41,537 nucleotides of DNA, taken from positions 1 through 41,537 of the forward strand of contig JAKBAM010000021.1 in assembly GCA_021809105.1 (NCBI GenBank). Reading direction: 5' to 3'. The notes under the pieces are model-generated. The model had not been told where the DNA came from. It did not search any database and saw only the letters and a list, made by a program, of their open reading frames with translations. The first letter of the stretch is position 1; each line of letters opens with the position of its first letter. Origin of the DNA: Actinomycetes bacterium. GTDB lineage: Bacteria > Actinomycetota > Acidimicrobiia > Acidimicrobiales > Palsa-688. The position numbers and the translations under genes were made by a program. This document shows, one piece after another, positions 26,399 through 37,004 of the stretch.

Positions 26399-26451
26399 CC
26401 TTGCCAGCTAGCGGCCTTGGCAGCTAGTGGCCTTGCCAGCTAGCGGCCTTA
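26399..26451. repeat. tandem repeat, about 3.3 copies of a 16-bp unit
   Basis: CCTTGCCAGCTAGCGG occurs at 26399-26414 and 26431-26446, with a variant CCTTGGCAGCTAGTGG between (26415-26430) and a partial copy running into the priA stop codon (TAA, 26451-26449). AGCTAGC in each unit is close to palindromic. It looks like a small intergenic VNTR. Confidence 0.85.
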
Positions 26452-28200
26452 CAGCCCCAGCGGGTCCACCTCTACCCGCAGCCGTTCGCCGGGCCGCTCG
26501 ACCGCCGCCAGCGCATCGCAAAGCACGCGGTGAGAGCCGGCACGTACGATCCAGCGGTCCTGGGCAGGACCCAGTACCTCGACTGGAGCTCCGGCAAGGC
26601 GCGCGAGCCCCGACGCGTAGGTGGGCGCACCCGGCCCGCTGATGGCTGCCAGGGCACTCGACGGCGGCAAGCCCAACGCCACTCGTATCGGTCGCTCGTG
26701 ATCGGTCAGGATCGAAGGGTCTCCGGCGATTGCCGCGGCCAGCGCCGGGTGCTCGGGCAGGCGCGTCTGCACGGCGACGCGGCCGGTGCCCCGCCGCCGA
26801 CCGCCCACCAGGCGCGAGGCGGTGGCCAGGATCGACAAGGTCTCCTCAGCGGCGCGGTAGCGGGAAGCGAGCAGGTGGTGGTCGAGCTCGAGGAACACCA
26901 CCGTGTCCGCCCGCCCGATCCGGTGTAGCAAAGCCTCGGTCCCGATCACGACAGGCGTATCGGGTACAGAAGTGGACGCCGCGGTCACCTCGCCGACCGG
27001 CACCCCGACCAGCGCCTGGAGCTGCTCGCGTGCCTTCGAGACGCCGATGCGCAGGCGTCGGAGCGCTGTCGAGCTGCACGAAGCGCAGACTGCCGGGCGG
27101 TCGAGGGCGCACCGGGGGCAGTGCAAGGTGCCTTCGACGGGCTCGGCGACGGCGGCGCCGCAGCGCTCGCAGCGGACCAGGTTGCTGCAGGCGCTGCAGG
27201 CGAGCAGCCGGGACCGGCCAGTCCTATTGAGGACGATCAGCACCCGACCGGATCCGCGGGCCAGCGCCACTACCCGCTCGGACCAAAGACCGAGCCGGGG
27301 GTCGGTGCTGCGCTGGTCGATGACCTCGATGGGCGCCCATCCGTGGCGTTCGGTAGCGCGATCGGCTGTCAGCAAGCGGGCGCCGTCGAGGAGCCAGAGA
27401 GGCGGGCATGGGCTGGTGACCAGGCACGGAACGCCCGACCGCCGGGCGCGCTCGATCGCCACCGCGGTGGCCGACCATGTGGGAGCCTGGTGCTGCACCA
27501 GGTCCTGGTGGTGACCGTCGATGACGACGATCGCCGCCAGGTCGGCGCACGGCCCCCAGGCAGCCGCCCTAGTGCCGATGACGACGCCGGCCCCGGCCCG
27601 GGCCTGTGCCCACTGGCCGGGCAGCAGCGCGACGTCGGCGCCTGCGTGTCGCAGGCGCTCGGCGAGAACCGACGCGCGCGCGATGGAAGGCACCACCACC
27701 AGGGTCGGGCCGCGCTGGGCGACGGCGGCCACCACCGAAGTCAGGTCGGTTGCCGGCCCGAGCCGGCCGAGGGTCACCAGCCCCGGCGGAAGCGATTCGA
27801 CGTCGAGGGGGACCGCGCCGGCGGGTGGGAGCGCCGGCGGCCGCAGTCGCGGGGCCGGGAGCGCGCTGACCGCCAGCTCGGGCGACGCGGTCGCCATGCC
27901 CCATGCCCTCCGCCCCCCCCAGCGCCACGCTGCCCACTCCGCCAACTCCAGCAGCCGTGGCGACGGTCCGATACCCCGTACGCGCGAGATGGCCCGCAGA
28001 ACCACCCCGTCGGGAGGGGTGACGCCCGTGGCCAGCACCCATCCGCCAACTCGCCTACCGTGCAGATCGACGCGCACCATGGTGCCGACCGAAACCTGCG
28101 AGGCGTCCCGGTCCGCCACTAGGTAGTCGAACTCCTTGTCGATCGCCGCCACGTCGGGTGCGACCCGTACGACGAGGCCGTCGGGCCGCGCTGCGATCAC
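26449..28200 (-). CDS. priA: PriA-like primosomal protein N', ATPase motifs lost
   Basis: A 583-residue PriA relative that in other bacteria reloads the replicative helicase at stalled forks. The N-terminal DNA-binding part (VRVAPDVAAIDKEFDY) and the zinc-binding insert are intact, with eight Cys at about 335, 338, 344, 347, 361, 364, 372 and 375. The helicase is not: there is no Walker A (PTLVVVPSIARAS occupies its place) and DEAH is replaced by IDGHH at about 227-231. Such ATPase-dead PriA forms are known in actinobacteria. It begins 34 bp after metK, a usual actinobacterial neighbour. Confidence 0.93.
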   Translation of the reverse strand: MIAARPDGLVVRVAPDVAAIDKEFDYLVADRDASQVSVGTMVRVDLHGRRVGGWVLATGVTPPDGVVLRAISRVRGIGPSPRLLELAEWAAWRWGGRRAWGMATASPELAVSALPAPRLRPPALPPAGAVPLDVESLPPGLVTLGRLGPATDLTSVVAAVAQRGPTLVVVPSIARASVLAERLRHAGADVALLPGQWAQARAGAGVVIGTRAAAWGPCADLAAIVVIDGHHQDLVQHQAPTWSATAVAIERARRSGVPCLVTSPCPPLWLLDGARLLTADRATERHGWAPIEVIDQRSTDPRLGLWSERVVALARGSGRVLIVLNRTGRSRLLACSACSNLVRCERCGAAVAEPVEGTLHCPRCALDRPAVCASCSSTALRRLRIGVSKAREQLQALVGVPVGEVTAASTSVPDTPVVIGTEALLHRIGRADTVVFLELDHHLLASRYRAAEETLSILATASRLVGGRRRGTGRVAVQTRLPEHPALAAAIAGDPSILTDHERPIRVALGLPPSSALAAISGPGAPTYASGLARLAGAPVEVLGPAQDRWIVRAGSHRVLCDALAAVERPGERLRVEVDPLGL

Positions 28201-28234
28201 CGCAGACGCGACCAGTCGGCCGGTGCTCGGCTGC

Positions 28235-29428
28235 TCAGAGACCGAGAGCGCTTCGGACGTCGTCGAGCTTCGTGGTCTGCTCCCAGGTGAACTCCTTCTC
28301 GGAGCGTCCGAAGTGTCCGTACGCCGCCGTCTTGCGATAGATCGGCCGGCGGAGATCGAGGTCGCGGATGATAGCTGCCGGCCTCAGGTCGAACACGTCC
28401 CTGATCATGGTCGCCAGCCGTGCCGGGTCGACGGTCGATGTGCCGAAGGCCTCCACCATGATCGACACTGGTTGGGCCACGCCGATGGCATACGCCACCT
28501 GGATCTCGCACCGCCGAGCAGCTCCCGCCGCCACGATGTGCTTGGCGACCCAGCGGGCGGCGTAGGCGGCGGAGCGGTCTACCTTCGAGGGGTCCTTGCC
28601 GGAGAACGCACCTCCGCCGTGGCGGGCGGCGCCCCCATAGGTGTCGACGATGATCTTGCGGCCGGTCAGACCGGCATCGGCGTGGGGACCGCCGAGCTCG
28701 AACTTGCCGGTGGGGTTGGCTAGGATCTGATATCGGTCGTCGGCGAACTCGCCGGGCACGATCGGGGCGATCACGTGGTCACGGAGGTCGGGCTTGAGCA
28801 GCGTCTCGAGGTCCACGCTCGGGGCGTGTTGAGTGGAGACGAGGACCGTCCGGAGCTTGACCGGGCGCCCGTCCTCGTAGTCGAAGCTGACCTGGGTCTT
28901 GCCATCAGGGCGGAGGTACGGGAGCACGCCGGCCTTGCGCACTTGCGAGAGCCGCTGCGACAGGCGGTGGGCCAGCCAGATGGGCATCGGCATCAAGTCG
29001 TCGGTCTCGTCGCACGCGTAGCCGAACATCATCCCCTGGTCGCCGGCGCCCTGGGCGTTGAGGATGTCCTCCCCGCTGGTACCGGAGCGCACCTCGAAGG
29101 CGGTGTCGACACCTTGGGCAATGTCGGGTGACTGCGAGCCGATGGACACCGTCACCCCGCAGGTGCGCCCGTCGAAACCCATGTCCGAGCTGGTGTAGCC
29201 GATGTCGGTGACGACCTCTCGCACCAGCTTTGGTATCTCCACATAGGCGGTGGTGGTGATCTCACCCGCCACCACGACCAGCCCGGTGGTGAGCAGCGTC
29301 TCGCAGGCGACCCGAGCCGTGGGGTCCTCGGCGAGGATGGCATCGAGCACGGCGTCGGAGATCTGGTCGGCCATCTTGTCCGGATGGCCCTCGGTGACGG
29401 ACTCCGAGGTGAAGGTGAAAGTGCTCAC
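28235..29428 (-). CDS. metK: S-adenosylmethionine synthetase
   Basis: A 397-residue enzyme making AdoMet from methionine and ATP, which supplies the many methyltransferases nearby. Signatures are [20 protein letters not shown], the hexapeptide GAGDQG, and [22 protein letters not shown] (P-loop-like nonapeptide). The GTG start has AAGGAG five bases upstream and overlaps the coaBC stop by four bases (GTGA). There is no room for a SAM riboswitch in this junction. Confidence 0.99.
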   Translation of the reverse strand: MSTFTFTSESVTEGHPDKMADQISDAVLDAILAEDPTARVACETLLTTGLVVVAGEITTTAYVEIPKLVREVVTDIGYTSSDMGFDGRTCGVTVSIGSQSPDIAQGVDTAFEVRSGTSGEDILNAQGAGDQGMMFGYACDETDDLMPMPIWLAHRLSQRLSQVRKAGVLPYLRPDGKTQVSFDYEDGRPVKLRTVLVSTQHAPSVDLETLLKPDLRDHVIAPIVPGEFADDRYQILANPTGKFELGGPHADAGLTGRKIIVDTYGGAARHGGGAFSGKDPSKVDRSAAYAARWVAKHIVAAGAARRCEIQVAYAIGVAQPVSIMVEAFGTSTVDPARLATMIRDVFDLRPAAIIRDLDLRRPIYRKTAAYGHFGRSEKEFTWEQTTKLDDVRSALGL

Positions 29429-30678
29429 GTCAGCTCCTTGCTGGTGTGTGGAGGTGGAGAAAGCCGTGCAGTGATGGCGTCCACCACTGCTCCGGCGACG
29501 GCCGTCTTGGAGGTGAGTGGTACGTCGGTCGACGAGCCGTCGGCACCGACGATGATCACCTCGTTGGTGTCGTGGGAGAATCCGACGCCCGGCGCCGCCA
29601 CGTCGTTGGCCACCACCAGGTCGACGTGCTTGGCCGCCAGCTTGCTGCGGGCTGCACCGAGGAGCGCCTCGCGACTACCGGCCGTCTCGGCCGCGAAGCC
29701 GACGAGTAGCTGCCCGGCAACGGGCGTGGCGCCGAGGGCGGCGAGGATGTCGGGGGTGGCCTCGAGCACGATGTCGGGCACTCCGTCACCCTTCTTGATC
29801 TTGGTCGCTGCCGCCACCTTGGGCCGGAAATCCGCCACCGCGGCAGCCATCACGACCACATCGCTGCAGTCTCGGTGGGCCAGGACGGCGCGCTCCATCT
29901 CGGAGGCTGTACCGACCCGGACCACCTCGGCGCCGGGGGGGCCCTGCCGGTCGGTGGTCGTGATCAGCACGACGTGAGCGCCGCGCCTGGCCAGCTCGTC
30001 GGCGATGGCGTGGCCCTGCTTGCCCGAGGACCGGTTTCCGATGAAGCGGACCGGGTCCAGCGGCTCGCGAGTGCCTCCAGCGGTGACCAGGGCCCGGACC
30101 CCTAGTAGGGATAGCTTCGACCCGAGGATGGCAGTGGCTGCCTCGACGATGGCCGCCGGGGATGCCAGGCGGCCCTTGCCAGCGTCCCCGCCGGCGAGGC
30201 GGCCGGCTTCCGGATCGAGGACGTGCACGCCGCGGCGGCGCAGCACAGCGAGGTTTTCGACGACCGAGGGGTGCTCCCACATCTCGGTGTGCATGGCAGG
30301 GCATACGAGGACCGGCGCCCGGGTGGCGATCAGCGTCGCGGTCAGCAGGTCGGACGAGATCCCCGCCGCATACGAACCGAGCAGCCGAGCCGTAGCCGGT
30401 GCCACCACGACCAGATCCGCGTCCTGGCCGAGCCGGGTGTGGGGGATGGGCTCGGGCCCGTCGTAGAGGGTGGTGCGGGCAGGCTCCGACGCCAGCGCCG
30501 AGAAAGTGAGCGGAGCGATGAATCGGGTCGCCCCTCGGGTCAACACCGGCGAGACATGGGCGCCGGCGTCCATCAACCTCCGGCAGACCTCGACGGCCTT
30601 GTAGGCGGCGATGCCACCGGAAACACCGAGGACCACTCGGGCGCCACGCAACGCCTCGCAGCGATCAGGGATGTCCAT
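29425..30678 (-). CDS. coaBC: bifunctional phosphopantothenoylcysteine decarboxylase/synthetase
   Basis: A 417-residue flavoprotein doing two steps of coenzyme A synthesis. The N-terminal CoaC domain (about 1-185) has [35 protein letters not shown] (catalytic His) and [11 protein letters not shown]. The C-terminal CoaB domain has [41 protein letters not shown] and KIKK. It starts at ATG 42 bp after rpoZ and overlaps metK by four bases. Confidence 0.97.
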   Translation of the reverse strand: MDIPDRCEALRGARVVLGVSGGIAAYKAVEVCRRLMDAGAHVSPVLTRGATRFIAPLTFSALASEPARTTLYDGPEPIPHTRLGQDADLVVVAPATARLLGSYAAGISSDLLTATLIATRAPVLVCPAMHTEMWEHPSVVENLAVLRRRGVHVLDPEAGRLAGGDAGKGRLASPAAIVEAATAILGSKLSLLGVRALVTAGGTREPLDPVRFIGNRSSGKQGHAIADELARRGAHVVLITTTDRQGPPGAEVVRVGTASEMERAVLAHRDCSDVVVMAAAVADFRPKVAAATKIKKGDGVPDIVLEATPDILAALGATPVAGQLLVGFAAETAGSREALLGAARSKLAAKHVDLVVANDVAAPGVGFSHDTNEVIIVGADGSSTDVPLTSKTAVAGAVVDAITARLSPPPHTSKELT

Positions 30679-30720
30679 GCCGTGCGCGCCGCGATCTGTC
30701 GGGAAGGGGTCCCGAGAGAC

Positions 30721-31011
30721 CTAGTGCTTCTCACCTTCAGCGACGTCCGCGGCACGCTCTTCGTCTGTCGGTCGGTGATAAGTGATCTTCGCCACCGCGA
30801 CCTCCTCCAGGGCGATCGACAGGGGCTTGCGCGACACTGAGGTGACTTGCGGGGGGACGATGGTGCCGAGGCCCTCGCCGAGCTGGTTGAAGTACGAGTT
30901 GATCTGGCGTCCCCTCATGGCGGCGAGAGTCACGAGGGTGAACTTGGAGTCGACCCGCTCCAAGAGGTTCTCTACCGGGGGGTCCATCATCGTGGGTCGG
31001 CGTTCGGCCAT
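30721..31011 (-). CDS. rpoZ: RNA polymerase omega subunit
   Basis: A 96-residue omega subunit, which helps RNA polymerase beta' assembly. The core DPPVENLLERVDSKFTLVTL, followed by AAMRGRQINSYFNQLGEG, is the actinobacterial form. ATG 31011 is chosen, with GGAG about 11 bases upstream; GTG 31023 is an alternative adding four residues. It lies between gmk and coaBC, as in mycobacteria. Confidence 0.96.
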   Translation of the reverse strand: MAERRPTMMDPPVENLLERVDSKFTLVTLAAMRGRQINSYFNQLGEGLGTIVPPQVTSVSRKPLSIALEEVAVAKITYHRPTDEERAADVAEGEKH

Positions 31012-31033
31012 GTGGGGGGTCACTCCATCGAGC

Positions 31034-31597
31034 TCAGCACGATCCGGGGGCAGCCGGTCGGGCGCGGTGTCGTGCGAGTATACCGGCGACCTCCCCTGCC
31101 GCCCGCTCCACCTCGTCGTTGACCACCACATGGTCGGCGATGGCCCGCCCGCGGGCTTCCTCTTCCGCGCCCACCAATAAGCGCCGGCGGATGCTCTCCT
31201 CGTCGTCGCCCCGGCTTCGCATTCGAGCCTCTTGCTCGCGCGAGGAGGGCGCCACAATCAGCACCATCACCGCTTCGGGAAAGTGGGACTTGACTTGTGC
31301 GGCGCCGTCCAACTCGATCTCCAGCAGGATGTCGCGTCCAGCCGGGGGCTCGGGCACTGGCGTGCCGTAGAGCCGCCCGTTGCCGCCGAACTCGGTCCAT
31401 TCCAGGAAACCATCGTCTTCGACCCTTCGGAGGAACGCCGGGCGGTCCACGAAGATGTAGGCGTCGGCAGGCTCGCCCGGGCGGCGGTCCCGAGTCGTCC
31501 ACGACCTCGACAGCCACAATCTGTCGTCGAGCTCGAGCAGGCGTGCGACCACGGTGCCCTTGCCGACCCCGCCGGGGCCGGACACGATGAAGATCAC
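31034..31597 (-). CDS. gmk: guanylate kinase
   Basis: A 187-residue nucleoside monophosphate kinase turning GMP into GDP. The P-loop is GPGGVGKGT, with Gly in place of the usual Ser, followed by SRSWTTRDRRPGE (GMP binding), FLEWTEFGGNGRLYGTP and ILLEIELDGAAQVK. It begins at GTG 31597, 17 bases after mihF. A CTG seven codons upstream overlaps the mihF stop and would give a more usual N-terminus, but has weaker support. Confidence 0.96.
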   Translation of the reverse strand: MIFIVSGPGGVGKGTVVARLLELDDRLWLSRSWTTRDRRPGEPADAYIFVDRPAFLRRVEDDGFLEWTEFGGNGRLYGTPVPEPPAGRDILLEIELDGAAQVKSHFPEAVMVLIVAPSSREQEARMRSRGDDEESIRRRLLVGAEEEARGRAIADHVVVNDEVERAAGEVAGILARHRARPAAPGSC

Positions 31598-31614
31598 GCG
31601 CCGCCGGGAGGCGC

Positions 31615-31929
31615 TCAGGCCAGCTTGTCGAACAGCTTCTTGCGCTGCTGCTCGCCGAGTCCCTGGAGGCGACGAGTCTCGCTGATCCCAATCTCCTCCA
31701 TGAGGCGGCGGGCCTTGACCTTGCCCAGGCCGGGGAGGGACTCGAGAACGGCCAGGACCTTCATCTTCCCGACGGTCTCGTCAGTGTCGGCTTGGCGAAG
31801 GAGCTCTCTGATGGTCATCGACCCCATCTTGAGCTTCTCCTTCAACTCTGCGCGCAACCGGCGCGCCGCGGCAGCCTTCTCCAAGGCGGCCTGCCTTTGG
31901 TCGGGTGACAGTGCGGGAGGCAGCGGCAT
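31615..31929 (-). CDS. mihF: actinobacterial integration host factor mIHF
   Basis: A 104-residue nucleoid protein of the actinobacterial IHF family, unrelated to HU/IHF. ALSPDQRQAALEKAAAARR is followed by LKEKLKMGSMTIRELL, then the DNA-binding LPGLGKVKARRLMEEIGI (helix-two-turn-helix with GxG hairpin) and TRRLQGLGEQQRKKL; it closely parallels the mycobacterial protein. It is found only in actinobacteria, so it supports the taxonomic call. The ATG has no Shine-Dalgarno; TATGGT lies six bases before it. Confidence 0.97.
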   Translation of the reverse strand: MPLPPALSPDQRQAALEKAAAARRLRAELKEKLKMGSMTIRELLRQADTDETVGKMKVLAVLESLPGLGKVKARRLMEEIGISETRRLQGLGEQQRKKLFDKLA

Positions 31930-31941
31930 CCCGGCACCATA
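31930..31941 (-). promoter_or_regulatory. -10 element TATGGT giving a leaderless mihF mRNA
   Basis: TATGGT (31941-31936), then six bases, then the mihF ATG. This would start a mihF-gmk-rpoZ-coaBC-metK-priA transcript at the start codon, and it separates that group from the pyrimidine operon upstream. Confidence 0.55.
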
Positions 31942-32000
31942 GCGCGAGGCGCCGGGGGCGCCTCGCCTCAGCCATGTCCTGGCCAGAGCCCACATCGCGC

Positions 32001-32726
32001 CTACGCGCCGGCTGCCACCATCTCGGCGGTCAGGTCGGCGGCTGCTCGTTCCCGGTCGTCGGCGCCCGTCACAGCCCGCCCCACGACGAGCAGGTCGGCA
32101 CCGGCCGCGAAGGCTTGCCCGGGGGTCGCAGCCCGGCTCTGGTCGTCGGAAGGTACGCCCACGGGGCGGATACCGGGTACGACCGCCAACAGGTTGGGCG
32201 CCAGTGCCTTGGCTTCGCGCACGTCCCCCGCGGCGCACACGAAGCCTGCGCAGCGGGCTTCGGCGGCCACCGCCACCCGCTTGCCGAGAATATGGGGCGG
32301 TGCGTCAGCATCGCTGGTGAGGATGGTCACTGCCAACGCCATGGGGGGCTCGAGCCCGGCACGCGCAGCCCCCTCCACCAGCCCGTCGACGCCGGCGCGC
32401 AGCATCGGCGTGCCGGCGAACGCGTGCATGGTCAGATAGCTCACACCCAACGCCCCTAGGACCTTCGACGCCCTCTCGACCGTCGTTGGTATGTCCGCCA
32501 GCTTCAGGTCGAGGAAGACCTTGTAGCCGTCGTCGATCATGGTCTGCACGATCGATGGTCCAGCGGCGCTGAACAGCTCCAGACCGATCTTGACCGTCCC
32601 GAACCACGGTCGGAGCTGGACCGCCAGGCGCTGGGCGGGGACGACATCGTCGACATCGAGAGCGAGGGCGAGGCGGTCCCGGACCGAGGTGTTGCCCCCG
32701 GTGGGAGCGGCGGGTTCAACGGCCAT
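32001..32726 (-). CDS. pyrF: orotidine 5'-phosphate decarboxylase
   Basis: A 241-residue TIM-barrel enzyme catalysing the last step to UMP. LALALDVDD is the first strand, KIGLELF holds the catalytic-region Lys, VFLDLKLADIPTTV is the DxKxxDI signature, and VVPGIRPVG and LLVVGRAVTGADD bind phosphate. ATG 32726 overlaps the pyrD stop by 11 bases. Last gene of the pyr operon; pyrE is not present. Confidence 0.97.
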   Translation of the reverse strand: MAVEPAAPTGGNTSVRDRLALALDVDDVVPAQRLAVQLRPWFGTVKIGLELFSAAGPSIVQTMIDDGYKVFLDLKLADIPTTVERASKVLGALGVSYLTMHAFAGTPMLRAGVDGLVEGAARAGLEPPMALAVTILTSDADAPPHILGKRVAVAAEARCAGFVCAAGDVREAKALAPNLLAVVPGIRPVGVPSDDQSRAATPGQAFAAGADLLVVGRAVTGADDRERAAADLTAEMVAAGA

Positions 32727-33678
32727 GGGCTCTTCCTATCAGGTCGGACATCTTCTGGATCCCGTGCCGATGGCACCATGCGGCCAACTCCTCGAGGACT
32801 CTGGCGGGAGCGTTCGGTTGGGCGAAGGAGGCGGTGCCGACCTCGACGGCGTCGGCTCCCGCCGCCAGGAGCTCGGCCGCATCCACGCCCCGGCTGATGC
32901 CACCGACACCGACGATCGGCGCGTCGGGGAAGGCCGCCCGGCACTCGAACACGGCACGCACCGCCACGGGATGGATGGCAGGCCCCGACAGTCCACCACC
33001 GCCGCCGCCAAGGCGGGGGCGACCTGTGGCGGGATCGAGGGCCAGGCCCATCACAGTGTTGATGAGCGTGATGGCGGCCGCGCCGGCTTCGAGGACCGTC
33101 CCGGCGATGGCGGGCAAGTCGGTGACGTTGGGGCTCAGCTTGACCCAGAGTGGAAGTCCGCTGCCGGCGAGCCCTTCGACGGCCGCCGCGGTGACCTGCC
33201 CGGCCGCCTCGGGATCATGGGCGAACATCCGTCTGCGATCCTCGATGTTGGGGCAGGAGATGTTCGCCTCGACGGCCACCACCGCTGGCGGGCGGGCCGC
33301 GGTGATGGCCGCAGCGGCGCGCCGGAAGTCCTCCACGCTGAAGCCCCATATGCTCGCCACCACCACGGCCCCGGTGGCGGCCAGAAGCGGCAGGTCCTCT
33401 GCCAACCAGGCGGCGATGCCCGGATTCTGGAGGCCGACGGAGTTGAGCATGCCGGACTCGAGTGGGGCCAGGCGTGGTGCAGGGTTGCCCGCCCACGCTT
33501 CGACCGACACCGACTTGACCACCACCCCCCCGAGGGTGGCCAGGTCCATGTAGGCAGCCATTTCGGCCCCGTGGCCGGAGGTGCCCGAAGCAGTCAGGAC
33601 GGGGTTGGCCAGGGCGACTGCCCCGACGCGGGTGGAGAGGTCGACCGCTGTGCTGGCGCGCCGAAAGCCGAGCGTCAC
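32716..33678 (-). CDS. pyrD: dihydroorotate dehydrogenase, class 1B catalytic subunit
   Basis: A 320-residue FMN enzyme oxidising dihydroorotate to orotate. [39 protein letters not shown] with the class 1 catalytic Cys, VKLSPNVTD and [11 protein letters not shown] match class 1B (PyrDB) closely. That class normally passes electrons to the iron-sulfur/FAD subunit PyrK. No pyrK is present: GTG 33678 overlaps the carB stop by four bases (GTGA) where pyrK would normally sit. Confidence 0.95.
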   Translation of the reverse strand: MTLGFRRASTAVDLSTRVGAVALANPVLTASGTSGHGAEMAAYMDLATLGGVVVKSVSVEAWAGNPAPRLAPLESGMLNSVGLQNPGIAAWLAEDLPLLAATGAVVVASIWGFSVEDFRRAAAAITAARPPAVVAVEANISCPNIEDRRRMFAHDPEAAGQVTAAAVEGLAGSGLPLWVKLSPNVTDLPAIAGTVLEAGAAAITLINTVMGLALDPATGRPRLGGGGGGLSGPAIHPVAVRAVFECRAAFPDAPIVGVGGISRGVDAAELLAAGADAVEVGTASFAQPNAPARVLEELAAWCHRHGIQKMSDLIGRAHGR

Positions 33679-36600
33679 GGCGGAGCTAGCGGGAGCTGAG
33701 CGGCGGCGTGGTACTCCTGAAGGGAGCGGACCCGGAGCGGACCCGAAGCACGGTCGGCGATCCCCGCGGCCGCGGCTCGAGCCGCGGCCAGGGTGGTCAG
33801 GCAGGCCACCTGGTGCTGGTTGGCGGCTCGACGGATATGGGCACCGTCAGCGCGAGGGCCCCGACCCCGGGGGGTGTTGACGACCAGGTCTACCTTCTTC
33901 GTGCGGATCAGCTCCACGGCGTCCACGCCAGGGCGCTCTCCGCCCGCTTCGCCGACCTTGGCGACCACCGTGGCGACCGGTAAGCCGGCCGCCTCCAGCG
34001 CCGCGGCGGTGCCCGCCGTGGCAGCGAGGGAGAAGCCCAGTTGCACGAACCGTCGTGCGACCGCCATCCCCGCCGCCTTGTCCCGGTCGGCCAGGGTCAT
34101 GAACACCGAGCCCGACGCCGGCAGGTCGTCGCCGGCGGCGGTTTGTGATTTGGCGAAGGCCCAGCCGAAGGTGGAATCGATGCCCATCACCTCGCCGGTC
34201 GAGCGCATCTCGGGACCCAGGAGTGTGTCGGCGTCGGGGAAGCGGTCGAAGGGGAGGACCGCCTCCTTGACACTGACGTGGCCTCCCGTGACGGGTGGTT
34301 GCAGCAGGCCCTCGGCGCGCAGCTCGCCGAGCGTGGCGCCGGCGATGACCCGCGCCGCGATCCGAGCCAGGGACACCCCGGTGGCCTTGGAGACGAAGGG
34401 GACGGTGCGGCTGGCGCGGGGGTTGGCCTCGATGACGTACACCTCATGGTCCTTCACGGCGTACTGGACGTTGATCGGACCCTTGACCTCGAGGGCCGAC
34501 GCGATGGCCCGCGTGTGCTCCTCGATCTGCTCGATCACAGGGTCGGCGAGGGTGGGTGGCGGGATCACGCAGGCGCTGTCGCCTGAGTGCACGCCGGCCT
34601 CCTCGACGTGTTCCATCACCGCGCCGATGACCACCTCACCGGTGGCGTCGCGCACTGCGTCCACGTCGACCTCGGTTGCCTCCTCCAAGAAGCGGTCGAT
34701 CAGGACGGGCCGCTCTGCGGACAATCCTCCTTCACGCCCGAGCGAGCCGGACCGGGCCATCTCGGCCATGGCGCCGCGGAGGTCTTCGTCGCTGTAGACG
34801 ATCTCCATGGCCCGGCCGCCGAGCACGTAGCTGGGCCTGATCAGCGCCGGGTAGCCCACCTGGTGCGCAACCTCCAGGGCGGCGTCGACGCTGGCGGCGG
34901 TGCCCCCGGGGGGTTGTGGGATCCCCAGCCGATTGCAGAGGGCGTTCCAGCGCTCCCGGTCCTCGGCCAGGTCGATGGACTCGGGCGTCGTGCCGAGAAC
35001 GAGCCCTGGCGGCAGCCGTCCCGCCAGCTTGAGCGGGGTCTGCCCGCCGAGGGAGACGATGACGCCACGAAGTTCACCCGAGGCCGCCTCGACGTCGATA
35101 ACGTCGATGACGTTCTCGTAGGTGACCGGCTCGAAGTACAGGCGGTCGCTGGTGTCGTAGTCGGTCGAGACGGTTTCGGGGTTGCAGTTGACCATCACGG
35201 TCTCGAAGCCGGCGTCGTGGAGGGCGAAGCTGGCTTGCACGCAGCAGTAGTCGAACTCGACGCCTTGGCCTATCCGGTTGGGCCCCGAGCCGAGGATGAT
35301 GACCTTGGGGCGATCCCCGGCCAACACCTCGTCGTCGTCCTCGTAGGTGGAGTAGTGGTAGGGGGTGCGGGCCGCGAACTCCGCGGCGCAGGTGTCCACG
35401 GTCTTCATCGTGGCCTTCACCCCGGCGGCCAGGCGGGCGGCGCGCACCGCCTCCTCGGTCACGGGTGAGGCGGGGGTCGACCAAAGGTAGGCCATCTGGG
35501 CGTCGGCGAACCCGAGGCGCTTGGCCCACCGCCAGTCCGCCCGGTCCATGGCTGCCGGGCCGTCCAGCCCGGCGAGCCAGAACCGGGCCTCGACGATGAG
35601 CATCAGCTGGTCGAGGAACCACGGGTCCACGCCCGTGGTGGCGGCGAGGCGGTCGACGCCGATCCCCCGCCGCAGGGCCGCCTCGAGGTGGAACGGCCGG
35701 TCCGGGGTGGCGATGGCCGAGTGACGGACCAGCTCGTCGTCGGAGAGCTCGTCGTAGCGGGCCTCCCCCGGATCGCAGTTGAGACCGTAGAGGCCCCGTT
35801 CCAGAGAGCGAAGGGCCTTCTGCAGCGACTCGGGGAAGGTCCGGCCGATGCCCATGGCCTCACCCACCGACTGCATCCGGGTGCCGAGCACCTCGGGGAT
35901 GCCGGGGAACTTCTCGAACGCCCAGCGGGGAATCTTCGTGACGACGTAGTCGATCGTCGGCTCGAAGCTGGCTGGCGTCTCGCCGGTGATGTCATTGGTG
36001 ATCTCGTCGAGGGAATAACCCACGGCCAGGCGGGCGGCGATCTTGGCGATCGGGAAGCCGGTCGCTTTGGACGCCAGCGCCGACGACCGGCTGACCCGGG
36101 GGTTCATTTCGATGACGACCATCTCCCCGTTGGCGGGGTTGACCGCGAACTGAACGTTGGATCCACCGGTCTCCACCCCGATGCGGCGGATCACCGCGAA
36201 CGCAGCATCACGCATCGCCTGGTACTCGACGTCGGAGAGAGTCTGGGCCGGGGCGACAGTGATGGAGTCGCCGGTGTGGACCCCCATCGGGTCGAAGTTC
36301 TCGATCGAGCAGATCACGACGCAGTTGTCCTGCCGGTCTCTCATCACCTCCAGCTCGTACTCCTTCCAGCCGGCGATGGAGCGCTCGATCAGGATCTCCG
36401 ACACCGGGCTGGCAGCCAGGCCCGCCGCCGCGATCGAGACGAACTGCTCCTCACTCTCGGCGATACCCGTCCCCGCTCCTCCAAGGATGTAGGAGGGTCG
36501 CACGATGAGCGGGAACCCGATCCCTTTCCCCACCTCGATGGCTTCGCCGAGGGTGTAGGCGAACCCCGATTCCGGCACCGCCAGTCCGATCTCCCCCATC

Positions 36601-37004
36601 GCCGCCTTGAACCGGTCCCGGTTCTCCGCCGTCCCGATTGCCTCTGCGTCGGCCCCGATCATGGCCACCCCGTATTGCGCCAGCACGCCTTTCTCGTGCA
36701 GCCCGATGGCCAGGTTGAGCGCGGTTTGGCCGCCGAGGGTAGCGAGCACCGCATCGGGCCGCTCCCGCTCGATGATGGCAGTGAGGACCTCGATGGTGAG
36801 GGGTTCGATGTAGGTGCGGTCGGCGAACTCGGGGTCGGTCATGATCGTCGCCGGGTTGGAGTTGGCCAGCACCACCCGGTACCCCTCCTCAGCCAGGACC
36901 CGGCACGCCTGGGTTCCCGAATAGTCGAACTCGCAGGCTTGGCCGATCACGATCGGCCCGGATCCGATGACCAAGATGGTCTGCAGGTCGTCACGGCGCG
37001 GCAT
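33675..37004 (-). CDS. carB: carbamoyl phosphate synthase large subunit
   Basis: A 1109-residue synthetase subunit making carbamoyl phosphate for PyrB and ArgF. Two ATP-grasp halves are each preceded by a pre-ATP-grasp motif ([19 protein letters not shown] near 12-30 and [18 protein letters not shown] near 570), and a C-terminal MGS-like allosteric domain (about 960-1085, [19 protein letters not shown]) follows. A short extension closes the protein. The ATG shares one base with the carA stop (TGATG). Confidence 0.98.
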   Translation of the reverse strand: MPRRDDLQTILVIGSGPIVIGQACEFDYSGTQACRVLAEEGYRVVLANSNPATIMTDPEFADRTYIEPLTIEVLTAIIERERPDAVLATLGGQTALNLAIGLHEKGVLAQYGVAMIGADAEAIGTAENRDRFKAAMGEIGLAVPESGFAYTLGEAIEVGKGIGFPLIVRPSYILGGAGTGIAESEEQFVSIAAAGLAASPVSEILIERSIAGWKEYELEVMRDRQDNCVVICSIENFDPMGVHTGDSITVAPAQTLSDVEYQAMRDAAFAVIRRIGVETGGSNVQFAVNPANGEMVVIEMNPRVSRSSALASKATGFPIAKIAARLAVGYSLDEITNDITGETPASFEPTIDYVVTKIPRWAFEKFPGIPEVLGTRMQSVGEAMGIGRTFPESLQKALRSLERGLYGLNCDPGEARYDELSDDELVRHSAIATPDRPFHLEAALRRGIGVDRLAATTGVDPWFLDQLMLIVEARFWLAGLDGPAAMDRADWRWAKRLGFADAQMAYLWSTPASPVTEEAVRAARLAAGVKATMKTVDTCAAEFAARTPYHYSTYEDDDEVLAGDRPKVIILGSGPNRIGQGVEFDYCCVQASFALHDAGFETVMVNCNPETVSTDYDTSDRLYFEPVTYENVIDVIDVEAASGELRGVIVSLGGQTPLKLAGRLPPGLVLGTTPESIDLAEDRERWNALCNRLGIPQPPGGTAASVDAALEVAHQVGYPALIRPSYVLGGRAMEIVYSDEDLRGAMAEMARSGSLGREGGLSAERPVLIDRFLEEATEVDVDAVRDATGEVVIGAVMEHVEEAGVHSGDSACVIPPPTLADPVIEQIEEHTRAIASALEVKGPINVQYAVKDHEVYVIEANPRASRTVPFVSKATGVSLARIAARVIAGATLGELRAEGLLQPPVTGGHVSVKEAVLPFDRFPDADTLLGPEMRSTGEVMGIDSTFGWAFAKSQTAAGDDLPASGSVFMTLADRDKAAGMAVARRFVQLGFSLAATAGTAAALEAAGLPVATVVAKVGEAGGERPGVDAVELIRTKKVDLVVNTPRGRGPRADGAHIRRAANQHQVACLTTLAAARAAAAGIADRASGPLRVRSLQEYHAAAQLPLAPP

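Noticed and set aside
26399..26451. CRISPR array
   Set aside because: The repeats are head to tail with no spacers and too short a unit; there are no cas genes.
29425..29428. SAM riboswitch before metK
   Set aside because: metK overlaps coaBC by four bases, so there is no leader.
31598..31618. CUG start for gmk overlapping the mihF stop
   Set aside because: It gives a plausible N-terminus, but the GTG at 31597 is conventional and no clear Shine-Dalgarno favours the CTG.
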